This document shows, in pieces, positions 5,808 to 11,811 of a stretch of DNA of 12,943 nt. The DNA is from Aquabacterium sp. A3. Its GTDB lineage: Bacteria > Pseudomonadota > Gammaproteobacteria > Burkholderiales > Burkholderiaceae_C. The stretch is from the NCBI RefSeq assembly GCF_038069945.1, contig NZ_JBBPEV010000008.1, forward strand, positions 1 through 12,943, given 5' to 3'. Each line of letters opens with the position of its first letter. The stretch's first letter is position 1. The position numbers were made by a program, and so were the translations under genes. The notes under the pieces were generated by a model. It saw only the letters and a program-made list of their open reading frames with translations. It was not told the origin of the DNA and made no database searches.

Positions 5808-7271
5808 ATGAGCGATCCCTACAAAAAGAAGTATCAAGTCTTCATTAGCAGCACGTTCAGCGACCTTGAAGCAGAGAGACTGTCGATCATGAAGGCAATG
5901 ATGGGGATAGACTGCATACCAGCTGGAATGGAGGACTTCCCTGCGTTTGATGAGGCGCAACTCTCATATATCAAGAGAGTAATTGATGAAAGCGACTACT
6001 ATATTCTGATAATCGGCGGACGCTACGGCAGCCAGGATGAGGATGGAATAAGCTTTACAGAGAAAGAGTTCCAATATGCCAGAGAGAAAAAGAAGCCAAT
6101 ACTAGCCTTCATTAACTCTGATGTGGGATCCCTCCTTGCCAAGCACATTGACGACGATCACTCAAAGCGCGCAAAACTTGAACGATTCAAGGAGGAAGTC
6201 AAGCGCAGTCGCATTGTAAAATTTTGGACACGATCCGAAGAGCTTCCAGGTCTCGCGCTGATCGCACTAAATCAAGCAATCAGGTTGGTACCACAGATTG
6301 GATGGGCAAGAGGTGATTCGCTTGAGGTCCAGCAGCTAGTCTCAGAGCTAAGTCAACGAAGGCAGGAAAATCATATACTCAGATCTGAAATTGAGAAGCG
6401 CGATATAGAAATTGGGGAGCTACGTGATGTCTTGGGCCGCGACGCCGACGATGCTTCCGGACTATATTCAAAGGCGGCGGCTATCGCCGCCAAAGGTGAC
6501 CAAATTGAAACCGGAGATCGTGAAAGCATAAGACTACTTCTGGAGCGAATTGTCAAACTGGCATTGGAGCTAAAGGTTCCTCCTAATGACCTATACAACT
6601 CGGGAATAGCGGCCGCGAATGTGGACTTGGACTATCTTTCACTGCAACTGCATACATTGGCACACCATTCCCAGGACTCCCTAAGCCACTTGATGGCTAG
6701 GTTGCACAGGGAAACCAGCTCTGGTGTTAGACTCCTAATTGTCTCTGGGAATGAGGGCCTGGAGATTCAGCGGGATACAAGTGCAACCTCGCAAGCTATT
6801 CGCAAAGAAGCCTTGAATGCGACTCTGGCAATGTTCGCCGACGCACCGGTTGCACAGTGTGAAATCGTCTACTCTCAAGGCTGGAATATATGCCAAGTAC
6901 ACCGCGAGTCCGGCGCCTCGGAGTTGGCTCTAAGCCTCCTGACCGCGTCCTACTACGCAAGAATCAATGAGATGGACAAGATTGAAGAGATTCCTGATAA
7001 CGATTTGCTCAGCGCAAAGATCGACTGGTCTAAGCAAATTGGGAAGCCCGTTCCGTCCTATCTCCTTCAGAAGATTGCCGAGTTTACGATGTTTCTCTCT
7101 AAGCACGACTGGATGGACCATACAAAACATTGGATCCGACTTGCAGAACGTCAAAACGCCATCGAACCACCAAATGCGACATGGTACGAATCGACGGTTA
7201 TGGAATTAAACAAATCTTTGGCGATGATACGTGCCGTTGAGGCAAGAATTGCACAGCAAATCGACATTTAG
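5808..7271 (+). CDS. DUF4062 domain protein, candidate defence protein
   Basis: 487 residues. Residues about 9-105 carry the DUF4062 signature: YQVFISSTFSDLEAER at the first strand and helix, PAGMEDF, then VIDESDYYILIIGGRYGS and GISFTEKEFQYA. DUF4062 is related to TIR/flavodoxin-like folds and is found at the N-terminus of STAND-type and other prokaryotic immunity proteins. It is followed by a linker, a coiled coil at about 170-215 (LVSELSQRRQENHILRSEIE, then EIGELRDVLG) and a helical C-terminal region of about 270 residues with no motif I recognise. There is no Walker A box, so it is not a complete STAND NTPase. GAAGGA (5796-5801) is six bases before ATG 5808, and the leader 5689-5807 holds no gene. 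At 1464 bp it is large for a cassette and AT-richer than its neighbours. Cytoplasmic; a role in phage defence is inference. Confidence 0.9.
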   Translation: MSDPYKKKYQVFISSTFSDLEAERLSIMKAMMGIDCIPAGMEDFPAFDEAQLSYIKRVIDESDYYILIIGGRYGSQDEDGISFTEKEFQYAREKKKPILAFINSDVGSLLAKHIDDDHSKRAKLERFKEEVKRSRIVKFWTRSEELPGLALIALNQAIRLVPQIGWARGDSLEVQQLVSELSQRRQENHILRSEIEKRDIEIGELRDVLGRDADDASGLYSKAAAIAAKGDQIETGDRESIRLLLERIVKLALELKVPPNDLYNSGIAAANVDLDYLSLQLHTLAHHSQDSLSHLMARLHRETSSGVRLLIVSGNEGLEIQRDTSATSQAIRKEALNATLAMFADAPVAQCEIVYSQGWNICQVHRESGASELALSLLTASYYARINEMDKIEEIPDNDLLSAKIDWSKQIGKPVPSYLLQKIAEFTMFLSKHDWMDHTKHWIRLAERQNAIEPPNATWYESTVMELNKSLAMIRAVEARIAQQIDI

Positions 7272-7390
7272 TTGCCTGAGGTTCGTCGATGAAGACGTAA
7301 CAATTTGGCGCGCGTGCATGCCACGATCCCTAAAACACCTAAGGAGTGGGATTATCGAATTGCAGATTCATCTGCGTAGTCATTAATGAG

Positions 7391-7467
7391 GCGCGGATTG
7401 ACACATCAAGTGCAACACCCAAAAATGCAGGCAGCCGTACTATCAAAACCTTCCACTCCGCGTCCCA
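7391..7467 (+). repeat. Module X copy 5
   Basis: TTGACA 7398-7403 in GCGCGGATTGACACATCAAG; AAAAAT follows 17 bp downstream. The 119-bp stretch 7272-7390 between the DUF4062 stop and this repeat has no recognisable element. Confidence 0.85.
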
Positions 7468-7585
7468 GCCTAACTATCAGGTCAACGCGGACGCAACCAA
7501 GGGCCATGCCTTCGGTATTCTCATGACCCTTGCTTGTACCCTCCGCCCTCACGGGCTCCGGCGCCGGTTACCTTGGTAGTTAGGC
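7468..7585 (+). repeat. attC site 10 (CTTGC variant, extra mismatch)
   Basis: R'' 7468-7474, R' 7579-7585. Has CTATCAGG instead of CTGTCAGG after R'', and CATGACCC in the right arm, so the stem carries two mismatches. Right-arm loop TCAC. Confidence 0.97.
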
Positions 7586-7593
7586 CTCTCCAT

Positions 7594-7597
7594 GGAG
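7594..7597 (+). promoter_or_regulatory. Ribosome-binding site for the GTG-start three-TM gene
   Basis: GGAG, eight bases before GTG 7606. It decides between GTG 7606 and the longer frame that is open back through attC 10. Confidence 0.6.
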
Positions 7598-7605
7598 CAG
7601 AACGC

Positions 7606-7974
7606 GTGAAACGCCTCGGAGCACAAACGTTGCGATGGGCCTTGTTAACAATCGGGCTTGTCGCTTGCCTCTACTTCCTCAATGACGCCGCATTCAGCGG
7701 CTGGATGGCAGGCGGCCCGCCAGGCCCACATAAGGGAGGCTGGGAGTTTCGCGCCCAATCAAGCCTCCTTCGAGCCGTGGGCTCATTGCTGCTAGGCATT
7801 GCCGCCTTTCGCGCGGTCAAGCAAGTCCCAAACGTTTCGCGAACAACATGGGCCGCTGGGGCCTTAGCCCTATTCGCCCTCCTAGCACCATTGGCCCAAC
7901 GCGCCTTGGCTATCGACAAATGCCTCGATAGCGGCGGCAAATGGAGCCCGCAAGCACTGGAGTGCGAGCGCTAA
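7606..7974 (+). CDS. Three-TM membrane protein with C-terminal CLDSGGKW motif
   Basis: 122 residues from GTG 7606. Segments: TM1 about 8-25 (TLRWALLTIGLVACLYFL), TM2 about 53-70 (SLLRAVGSLLLGIAAFRA) and TM3 about 81-98 (TWAAGALALFALLAPLAQ). The tail IDKCLDSGGKWSPQALECER has two cysteines that may form a disulfide on the periplasmic side. A D-x-C-L-D-x-G-G-x-W...C tail is frequent in small Proteobacterial membrane proteins carried by cassettes, but I know no function for it. The region between TM1 and TM2 is Gly/Pro-rich (GWMAGGPPGPHKGGW). Cassette spans 7580-8186. Confidence 0.8.
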   Translation: MKRLGAQTLRWALLTIGLVACLYFLNDAAFSGWMAGGPPGPHKGGWEFRAQSSLLRAVGSLLLGIAAFRAVKQVPNVSRTTWAAGALALFALLAPLAQRALAIDKCLDSGGKWSPQALECER

Positions 7975-7998
7975 TGGCCAAGAAGCACAACCACCGCG

Positions 7999-8074
7999 GC
8001 GCGGATTGACACGTCAAGTGCAACACTCAGAATTCAGGCAGTCGTAATGCAAAAACCTTCCACTCCGCGCCCCA
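7999..8074 (+). repeat. Module X copy 6
   Basis: TTGACA 8006-8011, followed 17 bp downstream by AGAATT. The middle reads CAGTCGTAATGCAAAAACC rather than CAGCCGTACTATCAAAACC, a variant shared with copy 7. Confidence 0.85.
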
Positions 8075-8192
8075 GCCTAACTGTCAGGTCAACGCGGACG
8101 CAACCAAGGGCCATGCCTTCGGCATTCTCATGGCCCTTGGTTGTGCCCTCCGCCCTACCGGGCTCCGGCGCCGGTTACCTTGGTAGTTAGGC
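8075..8192 (+). repeat. attC site 11 (major type)
   Basis: R'' 8075-8081, R' 8186-8192, CTTGG stem, unique right-arm loop TACC. Confidence 0.97.
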
Positions 8193-8221
8193 CTTCGTTT
8201 CCGGAACTCTCTGGAAGTGGA

Positions 8222-8749
8222 ATGAGCAGTATTCGGAAGGCTCTGGAATCCTGGTTTGATGGCCAAGGCATGGGCTTTTTGAGCAGTTTCAACGCGCGCC
8301 GAACCTGCAGCACGGCACGCATGGGGTCTTACTTTCGCCGCTCTGGTTGGCCGTCTGTCCTGCGGCAGCCTGCTCACCCATCGGCGGCGCCCAAGTGCCA
8401 CATGCCATCGGCCTTGTGGGCTGCCTGTCCTGCGGCAGTCAGCTCAACATCCAGGGGCGCCAAAGTGCCATTCGCCATCGGCCTTCTGCTTAAAGAAGCT
8501 CCGTGGTCTTCCACCAAGACCGCGCGTCTGGCAGACTCTCTGGAAACATCAAAGGGAGCGTCTGTGCAGCATCACTGTTCATCGAACCACGGCCAGTTTG
8601 CCGTGTGCTCCATGCCCTCTCCTTCGCGCCCCAGCCTAACTGTCAGGTCAACGCGGACGCAACCAAGGGCCATGCCTTCGGCATTTTCATGGCCCTTGGT
8701 TGTGCCCTCCGCCCTCACGGGCTCCGGCGCCGGTTACCTTGGTAGTTAG
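8222..8749 (+). CDS. Family A cassette ORF, copy 3 (175 residues, frame-shifted by duplication)
   Basis: Starts MSSIRKALESWF like the copies at 2158 and 4496 and shares FNARRTCSTARMGSYFRRSG. It carries two adjacent 70-bp units, 8346-8415 and 8416-8485, both ending GCCATCGGCCTT. The other two copies have a single unit. Since 70 is not a multiple of three, the downstream frame changes: the ORF passes into the QHHCSSNHG frame of module Y and through attC, ending at TAG 8747-8749. About 37 of its residues are therefore attC translation. That a frameshift leaves the ORF open on both sides may be chance. Cassette is 559 bp (8187-8745). Confidence 0.3.
   Translation: MSSIRKALESWFDGQGMGFLSSFNARRTCSTARMGSYFRRSGWPSVLRQPAHPSAAPKCHMPSALWAACPAAVSSTSRGAKVPFAIGLLLKEAPWSSTKTARLADSLETSKGASVQHHCSSNHGQFAVCSMPSPSRPSLTVRSTRTQPRAMPSAFSWPLVVPSALTGSGAGYLGS
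8527..8633 (+). repeat. Module Y copy 4
   Basis: 107 bp, with GTG 8564 after AAAGGGAG. Replaces ACTGATC by ACTCTCTG in its first third, a variant shared only with copy 5. Confidence 0.85.
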
Positions 8750-8751
8750 GC
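8634..8751 (+). repeat. attC site 12 (major type)
   Basis: R'' 8634-8640, R' 8745-8751, fully paired CTTGG stem, loop TCAC. Identical to site 13 as read by eye. Confidence 0.97.
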
Positions 8752-8780
8752 CTTCGGTTCCGAAGCTCTCTGGAAGTCAA

Positions 8781-9308
8781 ATGAGCGGTTTTCGGAAGGC
8801 TCTGGAATTCTGGTTTGGCGGCCTCGGCCAAGGCTTTTTGACAGGTTTCAACGCGCACCAAAACTGCAGCACGGCACGCATGGGGTCTTACTTTCGCCGC
8901 TCTGCTTGGCTGTCTGTCCTTCGGCAGCCTGCTCACCACCGCGCGGCACCAAAGTGCCACATGCCATCGGCCTTGTGGGCTGCCCGTCCTTCGGCAGTCA
9001 GCGCAACATCCAGGGGCGCCCAAGTGCCATTCACCATCGGTCTTTTGGCCAAACACGCTCGGTGGTCTTCCACCAAGACCGCGCGTCTGGCAGACTCTCT
9101 GGAAACATCAAAGGGAGCGTCTGTGCAGCATCACTGTTCATCGAACCATGGCACGTTTGCCGTGTGCTCCACGCCCTCTCCTTCGCGCCCCAGCCTAACT
9201 GTCAGGTCAACGCGGACGCAACCAAGGGCCATGCCTTCGGCATTTTCATGGCCCTTGGTTGTGCCCTCCGCCCTCACGGGCTCCGGCGCCGGTTACCTTG
9301 GTAGTTAG
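8781..9308 (+). CDS. Family A cassette ORF, copy 4 (175 residues, tandem neighbour of copy 3)
   Basis: Begins MSGFRKALEFWFGGLGQGFL, then FNAHQNCSTARMGSYFRRSA. It has the same 559-bp cassette length and 70-bp duplication (8905-8974 and 8975-9044) as copy 3. Here the second frame is also uninterrupted: 8906-9304 reads LVGCPSF...SVVFHQDRASGRLSGNIKG and on through attC, whereas copy 3 has a TAA in that frame. The main ORF ends at TAG 9306-9308 inside R'. Copy 3 and copy 4 differ by scattered substitutions and no length change, so this looks like an old tandem duplication or a paired acquisition rather than a recent copy. No known family. Confidence 0.3.
   Translation: MSGFRKALEFWFGGLGQGFLTGFNAHQNCSTARMGSYFRRSAWLSVLRQPAHHRAAPKCHMPSALWAARPSAVSATSRGAQVPFTIGLLAKHARWSSTKTARLADSLETSKGASVQHHCSSNHGTFAVCSTPSPSRPSLTVRSTRTQPRAMPSAFSWPLVVPSALTGSGAGYLGS
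9086..9192 (+). repeat. Module Y copy 5
   Basis: 107 bp. GTG 9123 follows AAAGGGAG. Differs from copy 4 in only a few bases, such as CATGGCACG in place of CACGGCCAG. Confidence 0.85.
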
Positions 9309-9310
9309 GC
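9193..9310 (+). repeat. attC site 13 (major type)
   Basis: R'' 9193-9199, R' 9304-9310, loop TCAC, fully paired CTTGG stem. Appears base-for-base identical to sites 6 and 12. Confidence 0.97.
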
Positions 9311-9335
9311 CTCTTCTTAAGACCCGCGACAATCC

Positions 9336-9698
9336 ATGATCATGCAAATCCCAGGCATCAACATCTTGGCGAAAGCAGACAGAGGGGCGTTTTTTCATTT
9401 CGAGGTCGTAGCAGACTCCGAGCAAGTTGAATCTGCTACGACCGCACTCATTGCCCACCTACCTGAACTTGGCGAAGTCTCGATATTGGAACCTGGCGGG
9501 GCCGAATGCTACCGAGAATGCCGACGCATCGGCAATGAGCTTCAAATCAAGCGCGGTTGTCGTGGTGCCCATGGAACATGGCAGAAGGCGACGCTTGCTG
9601 AGTCAGTCAATTGGCTTGCCGATGGTATGCGGCTCTCAGCAAAAAATCCTAGGCGGGAGCAATGCATCATGAGCCTGCCACATGGCAGCTTTAGTTGA
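9336..9698 (+). CDS. Small soluble protein of unknown function
   Basis: 120 residues, with no signal peptide or membrane segment. The N-terminal half looks alpha/beta: MIMQIPGINILAKA, FFHFEVVADSEQ, SATTALIAHLPELGEVSIL. A Cys-rich middle follows (ECYRECRRIG, then IKRGCRGAHGTW at about 70-85), and then a helix (LAESVNWLADGM). Four cysteines in all, three of them within about 20 residues. ATG 9336 is followed by another in-frame ATG at 9342; no ribosome-binding site is clear before either. I recognise no family. Cassette spans 9305-9852, and its attC is the chimeric site 14. Confidence 0.7.
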   Translation: MIMQIPGINILAKADRGAFFHFEVVADSEQVESATTALIAHLPELGEVSILEPGGAECYRECRRIGNELQIKRGCRGAHGTWQKATLAESVNWLADGMRLSAKNPRREQCIMSLPHGSFS

Positions 9699-9740
9699 AC
9701 GCAGTGAATAGCATTTCAGACGTATGTGCACCTATCCACA

Positions 9741-9858
9741 GCCTAACTGTCGGTTCAACGCGGACGCCAACACTGGCCATGCCTTCGGCATTTTCATGGC
9801 CCTTGCTTGTACCCTCCGCCCTCGCGGGCTCCGGCGCCGGTTACCTTGGTAGTTAGGC
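9741..9858 (+). repeat. attC site 14 (apparently chimeric)
   Basis: R'' 9741-9747, R' 9852-9858. The left half (CGGTTCAACGCGGACGCCAACACTGGCCATG) resembles the divergent sites 2 and 7. The right half (CATGGCCCTTGCTTGTACC, loop TCGC, GGTTACCTTGGTA) is the major CTTGC type. As a result only the inner seven base pairs of the central stem match, and the L'' box GGTTCAAC pairs with GTTACC only with a mismatch or a two-base bulge. No module X or Y precedes it. Confidence 0.95.
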
Positions 9859-9904
9859 GTCACAAGTCCCGTCAGTTGCCAGCTAGCATCATCGAAAGAA
9901 AAAC

Positions 9905-10312
9905 ATGGGTGGTCTCGATCCAAGCCTCATAGTCACCGCGATCTCCGCCATTCTTCAGGCAACGCAAACTTGGTACGCACACAAAGATGCGCGCCAAGCT
10001 GCTGAAGAGCTTGACAAGATCATTGGCTCAGGGGCTGACGATCCCGAACTCGTTGAAGCCATGGCACAGCTGCATTCATTTGTGCCAGCCGAAGTAATCG
10101 ATGCACTTCTGGCTCGGATCGAGCAGCAATGGGTTCGCTACGCCGAAGTTCTCGAGGCTCCGCCTGGCGCCTTTACCGAAGCAGAAATAGATGCCGCGAC
10201 TCAGGCAGCAAAGGCCGGAGTGTGCCGAGAACTTCAACGCTTGCGTTCGATTACCGGAGCACTGCCACCCGGTAAGCTTTCTCAATGGTGGGAGCTATAC
10301 AAATGCCCATGA
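9905..10312 (+). CDS. Helical soluble protein of unknown function
   Basis: 135 residues, almost entirely helix-forming: an amphipathic N-terminal helix (LIVTAISAILQATQTWYA), a charged DARQAAEELDKII helix, then VEAMAQLHSF, VIDALLARIEQQWVRYAEVL and EIDAATQAAKAGVCRELQRL, ending QWWELYKCP. Two cysteines lie near the C-terminus. There is no signal peptide; the first helix is too interrupted for a confident TM call. ATG 9905 is preceded only by GAAAGAAAAAC. No family recognised. Its AT content is close to that of neighbouring cassettes. Cassette spans 9853-10502 and ends in module X. Confidence 0.75.
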   Translation: MGGLDPSLIVTAISAILQATQTWYAHKDARQAAEELDKIIGSGADDPELVEAMAQLHSFVPAEVIDALLARIEQQWVRYAEVLEAPPGAFTEAEIDAATQAAKAGVCRELQRLRSITGALPPGKLSQWWELYKCP

Positions 10313-10313
10313 C

Positions 10314-10390
10314 GCGCAGATTGACACGTGAAGTGCAACGCTTAAAATTATAGGCATTCCTAATGCAAAAACCTTCCACTCCGCGCCCCA
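10314..10390 (+). repeat. Module X copy 7
   Basis: TTGACA 10321-10326, AAAATT 17 bp downstream. It starts one base after the stop codon of the preceding gene, the closest junction of the eight. Confidence 0.85.
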
Positions 10391-10508
10391 GCCTAACTGT
10401 CAGGTCAACGCGGACGCAACCAAGGGCCATGCCTTCGGCATTTTCATGGCCCTTGCTTGTGCCCTCCGCCCTGGCGGGCTCCGGCGCCGGTTACCTTGGT
10501 AGTTAGGC
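10391..10508 (+). repeat. attC site 15 (CTTGC variant)
   Basis: R'' 10391-10397, R' 10502-10508, one central mismatch, loop TGGC. Confidence 0.97.
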
Positions 10509-10552
10509 TTTTCGCAAACACACAACTTAGCCATTTTTTAGGCCTTAAAGCA

Positions 10553-10963
10553 ATGCGATTACTCTCACCGCGAATTCTCTTGCTCGCAACAATCATTGCA
10601 ACCATCGGAGCACAAGCTGCAACGATGAATAAATGCATCGTAAATGGCAGTGTCTCGTATCAACAAAATCCCTGCCCCTCGACCAAAGCCCGAAAAGATC
10701 CAACACTTGAGGAGCTTAACGCGGCGGAAAAGAAACGCGAAAAAGCCCCCATCAGCACAGCACCCACCACAGCTGTGTTAGCAAAGGAGGCAACGGTCGC
10801 CTCGCCTACTGTTTCCAGCAGCTACCGTTGCGACGGTCGCCAATATTGTTCACAAATGGGTTCATGCGCGGAAGCCAAGTTCTTTCTAAAGAACTGCCCT
10901 GGTGTAAAAATGGATGGCAACAACGATGGAGTCCCCTGCGAAGCTCAATGGTGCGATGATTAA
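10553..10963 (+). CDS. Exported DUF4124 + Excalibur-domain protein
   Basis: 136 residues from ATG 10553. The signal peptide covers about residues 1-22 (MRLLSPRILLLATIIATIGAQA). Residues about 24-45 (TMNKCIVNGSVSYQQNPCP) match a DUF4124-type module: a K/Y-C-x-x-x-G strand, a YQxxPCP end and two cysteines at 28 and 41. A Lys/Pro-rich linker follows (about 46-90). Residues 91-134 form an Excalibur domain: YRCDGRQYCSQM-SCAEAKFFL-CPGVKMDGNNDGVPCEAQWC. DGNNDGVPCE is its Ca-binding-like loop and there are six cysteines. Excalibur domains occur at the end of secreted proteins such as micrococcal-type nucleases; here no nuclease is present. The frame is open upstream through attC 15, but only ATG 10553 gives the signal peptide. 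Confidence 0.9.
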   Translation: MRLLSPRILLLATIIATIGAQAATMNKCIVNGSVSYQQNPCPSTKARKDPTLEELNAAEKKREKAPISTAPTTAVLAKEATVASPTVSSSYRCDGRQYCSQMGSCAEAKFFLKNCPGVKMDGNNDGVPCEAQWCDD

Positions 10964-11043
10964 TAAACAAACCATATACAGGCCAAAAGTTATAAATTAA
11001 AATACCATCATATGCACTTCAATACCTTCCACTCCGCGCCCCA

Positions 11044-11161
11044 GCCTAACTATCAGGTCAACGCGGACGCAACCAAGGGCCATGCCTTCGGCATTTTCAT
11101 GGCCCTTGCTTGTACCCTCCGCCCTGGCGGGCTCCGGCGCCGGTTACCTTGGTAGTTAGGC
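11044..11161 (+). repeat. attC site 16 (CTTGC variant)
   Basis: R'' 11044-11050, R' 11155-11161. Has CTATCAGG like site 10 and loop TGGC. Upstream, 11021-11043 keeps only ATACCTTCCACTCCGCGCC of module X; the TTGACA portion is missing. Confidence 0.97.
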
Positions 11162-11235
11162 CCCAAGCACAAAACCAGCCATGCTACCGAATAGACGGCT
11201 TGTCAAAATTCAATGAATCAACGGGAATTTCAGTA

Positions 11236-11649
11236 ATGCTTTATTGTCAAAGCTGCGACACCGACAACGACACATCAGCGCATAAATGCCGTGAATGCGG
11301 TTGTCCATACCTTATTCCGTACAAGTCAGTGCTAGTGCGAAGCGACGGGAAACGCGTCGGGATCAAGTCCGGCTTTTGTTGGCCAGCGGCAATATTTGGC
11401 TGGATGTGGACCGCATACCATCGAGCTTGGCGTCTGTCGCTCATCCTCGCAGTAACGGCTTTTGGCTTACTCGCTTTAGACCACCTGTTCTTTAGTAATA
11501 CTCAAAACCCTCTGTGGAGCTTACTAACCATCGGTGCATATGCTTCTTACATGTTCATCTGCGGAAAAAATGGGTACGCCCTATTAGAAAAAGATCTCCA
11601 AAGAGTTGACTACACTGCACTTATAAAGCCGCAGGCTAACGTACTATGA
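11236..11649 (+). CDS. Zinc-ribbon membrane protein (DUF2628-like)
   Basis: 137 residues from ATG 11236. The N-terminus is a zinc ribbon: C4-x-x-C7 (YCQSC) and C18-x-x-C21 (CRECG). Residues about 43-120 are DUF2628-like: SGFCWPAAIFGWMWTAYHRAW, TM1 about 68-86 (SLILAVTAFGLLALDHLFF), TM2 about 92-109 (PLWSLLTIGAYASYMFIC) and a final GKNGYALLEKDLQRVDY helix. The KSGFxWPAxxFGxxWxxYHRxW block is what I recognise from this family, whose function is unknown. GGGA at about 11223-11226 is nine to ten bases before the ATG. The frame is open back into attC 16, which I discount. Its stop (TGA 11647-11649) runs into the short CCTTCCAC flank of the next attC. Confidence 0.8.
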   Translation: MLYCQSCDTDNDTSAHKCRECGCPYLIPYKSVLVRSDGKRVGIKSGFCWPAAIFGWMWTAYHRAWRLSLILAVTAFGLLALDHLFFSNTQNPLWSLLTIGAYASYMFICGKNGYALLEKDLQRVDYTALIKPQANVL

Positions 11650-11671
11650 AAACCTTCCACTACGCGCCCCA

Positions 11672-11789
11672 GCCTAACTGTCAGGTCAACGCGGACGCAA
11701 CCAAGGGCCATGCCTTCGGCATTCTCATGGCCCTTGCTTGTGCCCTCCGCCCTGAAGGACTCCGGCGCCGGTTACCTTGGTAGTTAGGC
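11672..11789 (+). repeat. attC site 17 (CTTGC variant)
   Basis: R'' 11672-11678, R' 11783-11789, right-arm GCCC-TGAA-GGAC with one broken pair. Preceded by the short module X remnant AAAACCTTCCACTACGCGCC. Confidence 0.97.
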
Positions 11790-11811
11790 TCCCCACACCC
11801 TCGCGCCGATC

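Noticed and set aside
8141..8749. Longer start in attC for family A copies (TTG in MCPPP frame) and for genes at 410, 7534, 10457 and 11110
   Set aside because: The frame through R' is stop-free in attC sites, so extension into attC is automatic. Later ATG or GTG codons with signal peptides or ribosome-binding sites are better starts.
9427..9672. 81-codon ORF overlapping the gene at 9336
   Set aside because: Entirely inside the longer gene, no own ribosome-binding site, no recognisable feature.
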